Shown: positions 9,064-17,392 of the stretch, in pieces
Position numbering within the stretch: the first letter of the stretch is position 1
Layout of the letters: each line of letters starts with the position of its first letter
Assembly (NCBI GenBank): GCA_027065045.1
Contig: JAMOOX010000111.1
Span: forward strand, 1-35,396
Length of the DNA: 35,396 nucleotides
Direction of reading: 5' to 3'
Source: Campylobacteraceae bacterium
Lineage (GTDB): Bacteria > Campylobacterota > Campylobacteria > Campylobacterales > Sulfurovaceae
Made by a program: the position numbers and the translations under genes
Notes under the pieces: model-generated
What the model saw: the letters and a program-made list of their open reading frames with translations, nothing else
Told to the model about the DNA's origin: nothing
Database searches by the model: none

Positions 9064-9116
9064 TTTATTTATTATGCAATAATATGATTAAAATTTAATC
9101 AAAAGATAGATTAGAG

Positions 9117-9734
9117 TTAGATACCTTTTAATATTACATCAAAAAGATAATCTACCTCTTTATCATTTAATTTAATAGTAGTTTGTGTTTGAAATAGCTC
9201 TATAATTGAAGTTTTTAAAAGTGATGGAGAGTAGATACATCGTGGATGGCACATCTTAAATCCTGCCATTAACCCAACAAATTGTTCTAGTGGCATTTGA
9301 CAAATATAACACTCATTATTAAAATCTACTCTTCCTTCAAATAAGAGAAGTTTAATATAGCTCTCTACTGCTACTCTTTTGGGGTTTTGTCGTCCCCATT
9401 TGCTAGATGCCTCTAAAAGTAGATTAAAATAGAACTCATCAAGCTCTTCTATATCTCGTAGATGTGGTTCAAGTATGGTGATAAATTGATGCCAAAGTAG
9501 TATTTTTGAGTTATCTTTGAGCCAATCAAATGATAAATGACTAACTCTGCGAAGTCGTGGTAAAAACCTACTATCTTCTCCCTCAACTTCAAAATCTATC
9601 AAAAATCCCAAAGATATTATAGAGTGTCTAGCACCAAAAAACCGATAATATGATTGAGAACTCTTACTACTCAAAATTGTAACAATAGTATCTTCATTTT
9701 TGGCATTTTTTACAGATAATATAAAACCTTTCAT
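9117..9734 (-). CDS. recO: Recombination mediator RecO, short Campylobacterota form
   Basis: RecO works with RecR to load RecA on SSB-covered single strands in the RecF-type recombination pathway. The 205-residue protein begins MKGFILSVKNAKNEDTIVTI, the usual OB-fold opening, and has a helical C-terminal half. Four cysteines in CYICQMPLEQ and KMCHPRC resemble the zinc-binding pair of pairs in many RecO proteins. RecO of this phylum is shorter than the roughly 240-residue enterobacterial form, so the length is expected. It is divergent from rplI. Sequence conservation in RecO is weak, which limits certainty. Confidence 0.82.
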   Translation of the reverse strand: MKGFILSVKNAKNEDTIVTILSSKSSQSYYRFFGARHSIISLGFLIDFEVEGEDSRFLPRLRRVSHLSFDWLKDNSKILLWHQFITILEPHLRDIEELDEFYFNLLLEASSKWGRQNPKRVAVESYIKLLLFEGRVDFNNECYICQMPLEQFVGLMAGFKMCHPRCIYSPSLLKTSIIELFQTQTTIKLNDKEVDYLFDVILKGI

Positions 9735-9894
9735 TATAATTACTTTAATAAATCTTGATTTTTTATGTACATTTTTTATCCTTTTGATAGATTATAATAT
9801 AATATATATAGACATTTTATCAAATTGCTATAAAGTTTTAGATAAAATATAGAAAATAAAACTATATAAAAAATATTTTAAATAAGGATTAGTA
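9735..9894. promoter_or_regulatory. Divergent promoter region between recO and rplI
   Basis: This 160-base AT-rich spacer must drive recO leftwards and the rplI-hslV-hslU-era genes rightwards. For the rightward direction TTGATA (9784-9789), 17 bases and TATAGA (9807-9812) make a plausible promoter, and a TATAAT also occurs at 9793-9798. AAGGA lies shortly ahead of the rplI ATG. With so many AT-only words, placement is uncertain. Confidence 0.35.
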
Positions 9895-10338
9895 ATGAAA
9901 GTTCTATTAATAAAAGATGTAAAAGCACTAGGTTTAGCTGGTGAGATAAAAGAGGTAAAAGATGGTTATGGACATAATTTTCTTATCAAAAAAGGTTTAG
10001 CTAAGCTTGGGACTACTGCTGTGATTGCTCAATGGGAAGAGGAGCAAAAGATAAAAGCACAAGAGTTAAAAGATGAGATAGCAAAGTTTGAAGATTATAA
10101 AAAGAAGTTAGAAGATATTAAAGTAGTTATCAAGAAAAAATCAGCACCTGTTGGAATTCAAGGAAGTGTTGGTAAAGATGAGATTGTAAGAACACTTAAA
10201 GATAGTCATAATATTGATATTGATAAAAAGACGCTAGAGCTTAAAAAACCTATTAAAACAACGGGTATTATTGGTGTAAAGGCTAAATTAGGTCATGGGA
10301 TTATTGCTACTATTAGTGTAAGTGTGGAGAGTATATAG
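9895..10338 (+). CDS. rplI: 50S ribosomal protein L9
   Basis: L9 binds 23S rRNA domain V and reaches out from the L1 stalk base. The 147 residues show the typical N-terminal domain MKVLLIKDVKALGLAGEIKE followed by VKDGYGHNFLIKKGLA, a long connecting helix (about 40-75) rich in E and K, and the C-terminal domain ending in GHGIIATISVSVES. Full length. Its stop codon is immediately followed by the GTG start of hslV, so translation of the two is coupled. First gene of the rplI-hslV-hslU-era block. Confidence 0.97.
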   Translation: MKVLLIKDVKALGLAGEIKEVKDGYGHNFLIKKGLAKLGTTAVIAQWEEEQKIKAQELKDEIAKFEDYKKKLEDIKVVIKKKSAPVGIQGSVGKDEIVRTLKDSHNIDIDKKTLELKKPIKTTGIIGVKAKLGHGIIATISVSVESI

Positions 10339-10869
10339 GTGTTTGATGCTACAACGATATTAGCTTATAGAGGTAATGACAGGGCAGTTATTGGTGGTGA
10401 TGGGCAAGTTACTTTTGGAGATACAGTTCTCAAAGGTAATGCTAGAAAGATTAGACGGCTTTATAATGATAAAATATTAGCAGGATTTGCTGGTAGTACG
10501 GCTGATGCTTTTACTCTTTTTGATATGTTTGAGGGGATTTTGAATGAGAAAAAGGGTGATTTGTTTCGCAGTGTAATAGAGTTTTCTAAGCAGTGGAGAG
10601 GGGATAAGCATTTGCGAAACTTGGAGGCTATGATGATAGTGCTTAATCGTGAGCATATATTTATCCTTACAGGTAATGGAGATGTGGTAGAACCAGAAGA
10701 TGGTAAGATTGCTGCTATTGGTAGTGGTGGTAATTATGCTATCTCTGCTGCTAGGGCATTATATAAGCATAGTTCTCTAAATGAAGAGGATTTAATCAAA
10801 GAATCATTGGCAATTGCAGGTGATTTATGTATATATACAAATAAAAATATCAGAACGCTAGAGTTATAA
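10339..10869 (+). CDS. hslV: HslV (ClpQ) peptidase subunit, GTG start
   Basis: HslV is the proteasome-like peptidase core of the HslUV protease. The 176-residue protein reads [20 protein letters not shown], where the catalytic threonine is Thr5; the four residues before it must be removed to expose it. [20 protein letters not shown] and [17 protein letters not shown] are diagnostic. H. pylori HslV has the same short extension (MFEATTI), so this is a group trait. The start is GTG placed directly after the rplI stop (TAG then GTG), with no space for a separate ribosome binding site other than one inside rplI. Works with HslU, the next gene. Confidence 0.96.
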   Translation: MFDATTILAYRGNDRAVIGGDGQVTFGDTVLKGNARKIRRLYNDKILAGFAGSTADAFTLFDMFEGILNEKKGDLFRSVIEFSKQWRGDKHLRNLEAMMIVLNREHIFILTGNGDVVEPEDGKIAAIGSGGNYAISAARALYKHSSLNEEDLIKESLAIAGDLCIYTNKNIRTLEL

Positions 10870-10881
10870 AGGATATAATAG

Positions 10882-12210
10882 TTGGATAATTTAACACCAA
10901 AAGAGATAGTAGCACAATTAGATAAGTATGTGATAGGGCAAAGAGAAGCTAAAAAAACAATAGCAGTGGCACTTAGAAATAGATATAGACGAATGCAACT
11001 TGATATTGAAACACAAAGAGATATAGTACCTAAAAATATTTTGATGATAGGTGATACAGGAGTTGGTAAGACAGAGATAGCTAGAAGACTTGCTAGAATG
11101 ATGTCTGTACCATTTCTCAAAATTGAGGCTAGTAAATATACAGAGGTTGGATTTGTAGGGCGAGATGTAGAATCTATGATTAGAGATTTGGCTAATGTAT
11201 CTTTGGGATTAGTCAAAAAAGAGGAAGAGAAAAATAATAAAGAGAAGATAGAGGCTTATGTTGAAAATAAGATTATAGAACAGCTTTTACCACCTCTTCC
11301 TAATGGTGCTACTGATGCTAAGAGAGCTGATTATGATAAATCATTTGCTAAGATGCAAGAGAAACTTGAAAATGGTAAATTAGACCATCTTAAAATCAAG
11401 GTAGATATAAAAGAGAGTAATGATTTTAGTGATAGTGGAATGCCTACTCATATTATAGAGGTTCAAGAGTCAATCTCTAAAGTTTTAGGAGGATTAAATA
11501 AAAATTCTAAAACCAAAGAGGTAAGTGTAAAAGAGGCTAAAATTCTTTTGGCACAAGAGGCTACTAATGAGCTTTTTGATAATGATAATATCAAAGAAAA
11601 GGCTAAAAATAGGGTAGAAGAGGGCGGTATAATATTTCTTGATGAGATTGATAAGATTGCTGTGGCAAAATCAAGTAGTAGCAGACAAGACCCAGGTAAA
11701 GAGGGAGTACAGAGAGATTTACTTCCAATAGTAGAGGGTTCAAATGTCAATACAAAATTGGGTATGATTAAAACAGACCATATCTTATTTATTGCAGCAG
11801 GGGCTTTTCATGTAAGTAAACCAAGTGATTTAATTCCTGAACTTCAAGGTAGATTTCCATTAAGAGTAGAACTTGATAGTCTCGATGAAGATGCTTTACA
11901 TAAAATTTTGACTCAACCACAAAACTCTATGGTAAAACAGTATCAACTCCTTTTAGGCGTAGAAAAAGTAGAGCTTATATTTCAAGAAGAGGCACTAAGG
12001 TCTATTGCTAAATATGCCTTTAAAGCAAATGAGAAGAGCGAAGATATTGGGGCTAGAAGACTTCATACTATTATGGAGAAGATATTAGAAGATATTAGTT
12101 TTGATGCTGATGAACATTGTGGAGAGACTATAACTATTGATGAAGAGTTAGTAACAAAACAAGTTGGTGATATTGTCAAAGATGAAGATGCAACAAGGTA
12201 TATATTATGA
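10882..12210 (+). CDS. hslU: HslU (ClpY) unfoldase ATPase subunit, TTG start
   Basis: HslU is the AAA+ ring that unfolds substrates for HslV. The 442 residues carry Walker A GDTGVGKTE (57-65), the pore loop region in the KYTEVGFVGRDVES segment, a variable I-domain (about 110-230), Walker B GGIIFLDEIDKIA, the sensor segment GAFHVSKPSDLIPELQGRFP and the C-terminal tail ending DATRYIL, the part that docks into HslV. The start is TTG with AAAGGA 9 bases upstream; the usual N-terminal motif LTPKEIVAQLDKYVIGQ follows at once, so no earlier start is needed. It overlaps era by four bases (ATGA). Confidence 0.97.
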   Translation: MDNLTPKEIVAQLDKYVIGQREAKKTIAVALRNRYRRMQLDIETQRDIVPKNILMIGDTGVGKTEIARRLARMMSVPFLKIEASKYTEVGFVGRDVESMIRDLANVSLGLVKKEEEKNNKEKIEAYVENKIIEQLLPPLPNGATDAKRADYDKSFAKMQEKLENGKLDHLKIKVDIKESNDFSDSGMPTHIIEVQESISKVLGGLNKNSKTKEVSVKEAKILLAQEATNELFDNDNIKEKAKNRVEEGGIIFLDEIDKIAVAKSSSSRQDPGKEGVQRDLLPIVEGSNVNTKLGMIKTDHILFIAAGAFHVSKPSDLIPELQGRFPLRVELDSLDEDALHKILTQPQNSMVKQYQLLLGVEKVELIFQEEALRSIAKYAFKANEKSEDIGARRLHTIMEKILEDISFDADEHCGETITIDEELVTKQVGDIVKDEDATRYIL

Positions 12211-13097
12211 TAAAAAATAAAAAGAGTGGTTTTGTAGCAGTTGTTGGAAGACCAAATTCTGGTAAATCTACCCTACTAAACTATTTAGTAGGTGAGAGAT
12301 TAGCGATGGTTTCAAAAAAGGCTCAAGCTACAAGAAAAAGAATGAATATTATCGTAATGTATGAAGAGACTCAAATTATATTTGTAGATACTCCAGGTAT
12401 TCATAAAAAAGAGAGACTGCTTAATCAATTTATGTTAGATGAGGCTCTTAAGGCTATGGGAGATAGTGATTTAATACTATTTCTTGCCCCTGCGACTGAT
12501 TCACTCAAAGAGTATGAGAAGTTTTTGGAGTTAAATCAATCAAAAAATGCCAAGCATATTGTACTTTTGACTAAAATAGACCATATTAAAAAAGATGCTA
12601 TTTTATCAAAGCTAATGGAGTATCAAAAATATCAAGATAAATTTCAAGCCATTATTCCATTTTCTGTAAATAAAAAAGTTGGTAAAAAAGCACTTTTGGA
12701 TGAGATAAGTAAAAATCTTCCAGACTCTCCATATCTATTTGATAATGATATGATTACAACTGAAAATATAAGAAATATATACAAAGAGCTAATAAGAGAA
12801 TCTATATTTGAAAACCTTAGTGATGAGATACCTTATGAGAGTGATGTAGTTATTGATAAAATTTATGAAAGTGATGAGATAGATAAAATTTATGCTACGA
12901 TTGTGGTAGAAAAAGATACTCAAAAGGGTATTATTGTAGGGCATAAGGGTGAGGGTATCAAAAGAGTTGGGAAGTTAGCTAGAGAGGTATTAGAACACTT
13001 TGCTAATAAAAAAATCTATCTAAATCTTTTTGTATCTGTAAAAAAGGGTTGGAGTAAAAATAGAGACTCTCTTGAAGAGTTTGGTTATATAGTATAA
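12207..13097 (+). CDS. era: GTPase Era
   Basis: Era is an essential GTPase that binds the 3' end of 16S rRNA during small-subunit maturation. The 296-residue protein has G1 GRPNSGKS (14-21), G3 DTPG, G4 LTKID and a C-terminal KH domain with IIVGHKGEGIKRVG. Length is normal. Start overlaps the hslU stop (ATGA). Sixty bases and an AT-only hairpin separate it from the secretion/transformation cluster, so the promoter of that cluster may lie inside or just after era. Confidence 0.97.
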   Translation: MIKNKKSGFVAVVGRPNSGKSTLLNYLVGERLAMVSKKAQATRKRMNIIVMYEETQIIFVDTPGIHKKERLLNQFMLDEALKAMGDSDLILFLAPATDSLKEYEKFLELNQSKNAKHIVLLTKIDHIKKDAILSKLMEYQKYQDKFQAIIPFSVNKKVGKKALLDEISKNLPDSPYLFDNDMITTENIRNIYKELIRESIFENLSDEIPYESDVVIDKIYESDEIDKIYATIVVEKDTQKGIIVGHKGEGIKRVGKLAREVLEHFANKKIYLNLFVSVKKGWSKNRDSLEEFGYIV

Positions 13098-13102
13098 GCT
13101 AT

Positions 13103-13133
13103 TATTAATATTAAAACATATATAATATTAATA
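13103..13133. repeat. 11-bp perfect AT-only inverted repeat after era
   Basis: TATTAATATTA (13103-13113) and TAATATTAATA (13123-13133) pair perfectly around a 9-base loop. It starts 6 bases after the era stop and 25 bases ahead of the next start codon. With only A-T pairs and no U-run it would be a weak terminator; it could also be a binding site for a regulator of the downstream cluster. Confidence 0.4.
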
Positions 13134-13157
13134 CTTTGTTAAAGGAGCTATAAAGCT

Positions 13158-14723
13158 ATGTTTAATATCAAAAGTAAGTCAAAAACAAAAGATAAAAAAT
13201 CAGCAAACAAACAATCTAAATATAAATCTATCTTTACAATAGATGCTTATGAGAATAGATTTTATAAGCAACATAGTAATAAAATTGAGCCTAAGAAAAA
13301 GGCTGAATATAATACCTCAAATTATGTTACATCATATATGAGCAATAAAGATTTAATTTCTGCTGTAATTGAGATTAGTAATAATATACCAGAAGAAGAT
13401 ATTGATGATACAATAGAACTTAAGACTTATGAGGAGTTAGGCTTAGACCAAGCTAATACATATATTATAAGTTCCGTAGAGACAACAGAAGTAGATAATA
13501 ATAGACATTTTCAAGTATTTGTTACCGAACCAGAAACAATTCAAGAAAAGTTCTCATCAGTTTTAGTTGAAGTTAAGTTTATAGATTTAATTATCCCATC
13601 ACCTCTTTTATATAAAACTCTATATACAAATAAGATACTACATAATGTAGGACTTGATTGTTTTATCTATTTTACTAGATATGATACTGTTGTGGTATTG
13701 TATAAAGATGGAGACTATTTATACTCTAAATCAATAGAGTCCTCTCTTACTAGAATTTATGAAAAATATTTGGAGATGCCAGGTGATAGAATGGATGAAG
13801 ATGAGTTTTATAAAATATTAGGTACTGAGGGGCTAAAAACAACAAATAGTGATTATCAAAAAGATGTAATGAAAATCTTTGGAGAGGTTTTTATTAGTAT
13901 TAATGATATTTTAATATATGCAAAAAGAGCCTTTGATTTAGAGTCTATTGATAAAGTTTATGTAGGTAGTGAATTTGGTCCAATTGCAGGGCTAGAGGAT
14001 TATTCCCAGACATATTTAGGGCATGTTTTAAGTGAGCTAAATTTTGATTATAGTTTTGATAGTAATGAGTGGTATTTAGAGCAGTTTCAATGTTTAATGG
14101 CTCTTACTTCAATTGGTTATCTTAACGAAGAGGATACTAATCTTGTAAACTTAACACAGTTTTATAGACCACCACCTTTTCATATGCGACCAGGTGGGCA
14201 GTTTATAATATCAACTACAATAGCAAGTGTTGTGGGTATTACCTATCCATCAGCATATCTAATTGGTGCTTATGCTAATCAGTTGGAGAGTCATCTATTA
14301 GAAGATAAAAAGAACAAACTTACAGCTATTGCTAATAAGTATAAACATATAATTGCTACTAAAAGTGCTATTTCTAAAAAATTAGATGGAGAGATAGAAG
14401 CACTAGATGTTACATATAGTAGTAAAATCAAAACTTTAAGTGCTATTTATAATAAAAAAGTTCACTATAAACTAAAATCAGAATCATTATATAAGTTTGC
14501 GGCTGACCTTAAAAGGCATGATGTACGAACAGATAGTATCAGTAGTGAGAATGATACATATACAATATCTTTAGTAAGTGAGAGTAGTAAGAGTATTACT
14601 AATTTAATTAAATCAGTGTCAGAAGAGTATTTTGAAAAAATAGATACTATAGATATTTCTAAAATTACTCATGACCAATCTACAGGGTATTATAGAGGAT
14701 TATTAGAGGTGAAGTTAAGATGA
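13158..14723 (+). CDS. PilM/GspL-like plus PilN-like membrane assembly protein
   Basis: First gene of the secretion/transformation cluster, 521 residues. The N-terminal about 330 residues are cytoplasmic and resemble a divergent PilM/GspL actin-like domain (IYFTRYDTVVVLYKDGDYLY, and IDKVYVGSEFGPIAGLEDY); the usual phosphate-binding DxG motif is not obvious. A stretch NLVNLTQFYRPPP recalls the start of PilN, then one membrane segment (about 348-372, QFIISTTIASVVGITYPSAY), a helical coiled region and a periplasmic ferredoxin-like end. It therefore looks like PilM and PilN joined in one chain. AAAGGAG precedes the ATG by 10 bases. It overlaps the PilO-like gene by four bases. I infer a role in the inner-membrane platform; exact orthology is not certain. 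Confidence 0.6.
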   Translation: MFNIKSKSKTKDKKSANKQSKYKSIFTIDAYENRFYKQHSNKIEPKKKAEYNTSNYVTSYMSNKDLISAVIEISNNIPEEDIDDTIELKTYEELGLDQANTYIISSVETTEVDNNRHFQVFVTEPETIQEKFSSVLVEVKFIDLIIPSPLLYKTLYTNKILHNVGLDCFIYFTRYDTVVVLYKDGDYLYSKSIESSLTRIYEKYLEMPGDRMDEDEFYKILGTEGLKTTNSDYQKDVMKIFGEVFISINDILIYAKRAFDLESIDKVYVGSEFGPIAGLEDYSQTYLGHVLSELNFDYSFDSNEWYLEQFQCLMALTSIGYLNEEDTNLVNLTQFYRPPPFHMRPGGQFIISTTIASVVGITYPSAYLIGAYANQLESHLLEDKKNKLTAIANKYKHIIATKSAISKKLDGEIEALDVTYSSKIKTLSAIYNKKVHYKLKSESLYKFAADLKRHDVRTDSISSENDTYTISLVSESSKSITNLIKSVSEEYFEKIDTIDISKITHDQSTGYYRGLLEVKLR

Positions 14724-15373
14724 AATTCTTTGCAGATAAAATGGAGGCATTAGATAAGTTTTTTGCCTCTAAAAATAGTAGTGAAAGTTATATGATTATT
14801 GTAGGGGTTGCTGGGAGTATCGCTTTTGTAGCATATATGATTTTTTTACCCTATGCTACCTCTGAATTTGAAAACTCAAAAGCTGAAAAGATTTCTATTA
14901 AAAAGAGTATTAATACACAAAAAGATTATTTAACATCTATAACAGTAGGTGGAGATAGAGATTATCATGTAAAGCAATATAATCGTGATATTGCTCAAAA
15001 GAAAAACTCTATTGCTAATTATAAAGCAAAAATTAAATTTGTAAATCTAAATCTTGAACAACTATCTGATATGCTTTTTAATAAAAGAAGTTGGTCAAAA
15101 TTTATAGATTCTATTAGTTCTAAATCTGATGAACATGATTTAATGCTTAGAGAGATTACAAGTGAATATGTAGATAATAATGGTAGTTTTGGACATGTTT
15201 TAAAAGTTGGTATATCTTGTAAGGGTGATTATAATGGAATTGTAAAATTTATTAATCAATTAGAACAAAATGTATTAGTTACAGATGTATATGATATTCA
15301 TATATATTCTGATACAAATACATCTTATGCCTTATCTGATATTAATATTTCTGTATGGGGAGTAAATCACTAA
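14720..15373 (+). CDS. PilO-like inner-membrane platform protein
   Basis: A 217-residue bitopic protein: about 22 cytoplasmic residues, one membrane segment (SYMIIVGVAGSIAFVAYMIF, about 23-42), a coiled-coil region (50-110) and a periplasmic domain whose GDYNGIVKFINQLEQNVLVT matches the common PilO pattern in which this stretch forms the last helix of a ferredoxin-like fold. In type IV pilus systems PilN and PilO pair to link the cytoplasmic ATPase to the outer-membrane secretin. Its position between the PilM/PilN-like gene and the secretin operon supports that. Overlaps upstream by ATGA and shares one base (TAATG) with the next gene. Confidence 0.72.
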   Translation: MKFFADKMEALDKFFASKNSSESYMIIVGVAGSIAFVAYMIFLPYATSEFENSKAEKISIKKSINTQKDYLTSITVGGDRDYHVKQYNRDIAQKKNSIANYKAKIKFVNLNLEQLSDMLFNKRSWSKFIDSISSKSDEHDLMLREITSEYVDNNGSFGHVLKVGISCKGDYNGIVKFINQLEQNVLVTDVYDIHIYSDTNTSYALSDINISVWGVNH

Positions 15374-15789
15374 TGAAAAAGTCAATAATATTTATAGCTA
15401 TTAGTAGTATTTTACTATTTGGGCAAAATATATCTGTTGAAGATATTAAAATGATGGTTCAAAAGATTAGAGATAAAAGAGTAGGTATTGATATGAGCCA
15501 GTTACAATATACTGAAAATCCATTCGTATCTGTTGTTAAGGGTGGAGATACAAACTCTACAAAAATGGTTTTTAAACCAAAACGGATAGAGATACAGCTT
15601 AGCTTAGATGCTATAATGAATCAACGAGCAAAAATTAATGGTGAATGGAAAAAAATAGGAGATATGGTATCTGATTATAATATAACTTATATTAATGATA
15701 GAAAAGTTATATTATCAAGAGATAATAATCATACAAAAGAGATTTTTATATATAAAGATAAAAATATTATAACTTTAAAAGGGGAGTAG
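15373..15789 (+). CDS. ctsR: CtsR-like small periplasmic protein (PilP-like position)
   Basis: A 138-residue secreted protein: signal peptide MKKSIIFIAISSILLFGQ, then a short domain with beta-strand character (QLSLDAIMNQRAKINGEWKK, NRKVIL-like strands near the end). I chose the ATG at 15373 over the in-frame ATG at 15355 because it overlaps the PilO-like stop as TAATG, has GGGGAG about 10 bases upstream, and begins directly with the signal peptide. The REGION RAKINGEWKKIGD resembles the PilP/GspC homology fold that contacts the secretin. Named CtsR only because it sits directly ahead of the secretin gene, as ctsR does in Campylobacter jejuni; sequence orthology was not tested. Confidence 0.55.
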   Translation: MKKSIIFIAISSILLFGQNISVEDIKMMVQKIRDKRVGIDMSQLQYTENPFVSVVKGGDTNSTKMVFKPKRIEIQLSLDAIMNQRAKINGEWKKIGDMVSDYNITYINDRKVILSRDNNHTKEIFIYKDKNIITLKGE

Positions 15790-15793
15790 ATAT

Positions 15794-17392
15794 ATGAAGA
15801 AATTTAATTTTAAAGGTATATTACTGATAGTAATAATTACACTATTACTACCAAATATATTAAATGCAAAGGGGTGTTCTACAAAGCTTTTTACAGCTAC
15901 AATGAATAGTGAAATCACAATTGCAGATGCTATTGAAAATTTAGCAGATACTTGTGGTTTTAGTATTATTGTAAGAGATGGTTCAGCTAAAAAGCGTCTA
16001 AATAAGAGATTATATTATGTAAAGCTTAAAAATAGTACTCTTAGAGGATTTTTAGATACTGTACTTTTAGAAAATGATTTAATATATACTCTTAATGGTA
16101 ACAAGTTAGTTATATCATATTTAACAACAAAAACTTTTAGAGTTCATTATATATCAGGGAGTAGAACGGGTAGTTCAAAAGCTAATGTAACTATTGCAAA
16201 CTCTAGTAACTCTGCATCTAGTGGTGGTGGAGAGAGTGGTGGTTCATCTAGTGGAGGAGGAAACTCTGAAACAGGAATTTCAATTCAAAGTGATGATAAG
16301 TTTGAATTTTGGAATACAGTAGAGAAAGAGATTCAAAGAATATTAATAGGTGCTGGTGATGGTAGTACGCACTATTTAAAAGAGGGTGATTCTTGGGTGG
16401 GCCCTGATGGGCAAAAGTGGGAGTATAATCCATTAGCCCCAATAGTAAATCCAACAGCAGGAATGGTAACAGTAACTGGTACTGCAAAACAGTTAAAAAG
16501 AGTAGCTAAATATATTAAAACTCTTACAAAACAGATTAAAGCACAGGTATTAATTGATGTAAGAATATTAAGTGTAGAGTTTGATAATAGTAAGACTACT
16601 GGAGTTGATTGGACTCAAATCTATGGACTTCAGAATTTTACTCTAAACTCTATGATGATGACACAGAGTAATGTTGCTTCGTATGAAAGAGGTGGTGGAG
16701 AAGGTGGTGGAAGTTTTCCATTCTCTGGAACTACATTTGCAGACAATCCTACACCTACAAGAGCAGGTGTTTTTGAAGTTGGTGCTACTGCAGAGATAAA
16801 AGATTTAGTTAAATTTTTGGGCACTCAAGGAGATGTAAAATCAATTTCAAGTCCTAGAGTATTAACTCTTAATAATCAACCAGCACTTATTAGTGTAGGT
16901 AGAGAGCTATTTTATAAAATCAAATCATCTACTTCAACATCAGGTAGTGCTGGTGGGACATCATCAGAGGGTGAGCAAGTTAGTTCTGTTTTTGCTGGAA
17001 TACTATTAGATATTACACCTGAAATTTCTCCAAATGGTATGGTTACACTTAAAATTAACCCATCAATTACAGATACAGCAGATAGTGTAGCATCAGATGG
17101 AACAGTTAGGACTATTCCACCTGATTTAATTAGACGACAAATTGCTTCGGTAATTACAGTAAAAGATGGGAAACATGCTGTTTTAGGTGGGTTGATTTCA
17201 TCTAAAAAAGGGTTAAAAATATCTAAAGTCCCACTTTTAGGTGATTTACCACTACTAGAGTATATGTTTAAAAAAGAGGAGAAGATTGATAAGGTAGAAG
17301 AGCTTGTATTAATTATTACTCCTCATATTATTAAGAGTAGTAAAGATATGTCTCTTAAAGCATTAGGATATAAAAAATTAAGTCATGAGTAG
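15794..17392 (+). CDS. ctsD: Outer-membrane secretin (CtsD/MshL/PilQ family)
   Basis: Forms the outer-membrane ring through which a pilus, pseudopilus or DNA passes. The 532 residues have a signal peptide (1-25, cleavage after LNA), a secretin/TonB short N-terminal domain (about 30-115, with FRVHYISG at its end as in MshL), a Gly/Ser linker (about 132-160, SSASSGGGESGG), an N1-like domain with MVTVTGTAKQLKRVAKYI, and the C-terminal secretin barrel with VLTLNNQPALISVG, LGGLISSKKG and VPLLGDLPLLEYMF. AAGGGGAG lies ahead of the ATG. It overlaps the ATPase gene by 8 bases. Family assignment is firm; the cts name rests on gene order shared with C. jejuni. Confidence 0.9.
   Translation: MKKFNFKGILLIVIITLLLPNILNAKGCSTKLFTATMNSEITIADAIENLADTCGFSIIVRDGSAKKRLNKRLYYVKLKNSTLRGFLDTVLLENDLIYTLNGNKLVISYLTTKTFRVHYISGSRTGSSKANVTIANSSNSASSGGGESGGSSSGGGNSETGISIQSDDKFEFWNTVEKEIQRILIGAGDGSTHYLKEGDSWVGPDGQKWEYNPLAPIVNPTAGMVTVTGTAKQLKRVAKYIKTLTKQIKAQVLIDVRILSVEFDNSKTTGVDWTQIYGLQNFTLNSMMMTQSNVASYERGGGEGGGSFPFSGTTFADNPTPTRAGVFEVGATAEIKDLVKFLGTQGDVKSISSPRVLTLNNQPALISVGRELFYKIKSSTSTSGSAGGTSSEGEQVSSVFAGILLDITPEISPNGMVTLKINPSITDTADSVASDGTVRTIPPDLIRRQIASVITVKDGKHAVLGGLISSKKGLKISKVPLLGDLPLLEYMFKKEEKIDKVEELVLIITPHIIKSSKDMSLKALGYKKLSHE

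Larger units (their letters stand above)
8536..9116. other. Long stretch without intact gene between clpB and recO
   Basis: Apart from the short hairpin (8661-8678) and the Fic-family remnant (8680-9063) I see nothing coding here. Bases 8536-8660 are AT-rich with no clear motif beyond the last half-site of the clpB operator. Bases 9064-9116 lie downstream of both the remnant and the leftward recO gene and show no convincing terminator hairpin. Confidence 0.6.

Noticed and set aside
10734-11216. Long minus-strand frame opposite hslV/hslU, and similar frames elsewhere (11463-11750, 27971-28372, 30794-31633, 32165-32416, 34127-34468, 34619-34969)
   Set aside because: They lie fully opposite well-conserved genes, have low-complexity Ser/Ile/Leu-rich translations without motifs, and are shadows of codon bias.
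15355-15372. Earlier start for the CtsR-like gene
   Set aside because: The in-frame ATG would add six residues before a clean signal peptide and overlap the PilO-like gene by 19 bases; the ATG at 15373 has better spacing from GGGGAG and the common TAATG overlap.
16200-16270. Tandem repeat in the secretin gene
   Set aside because: The GGT/AGT-rich stretch encodes a Gly/Ser linker typical of secretins and has no exact repeat unit.
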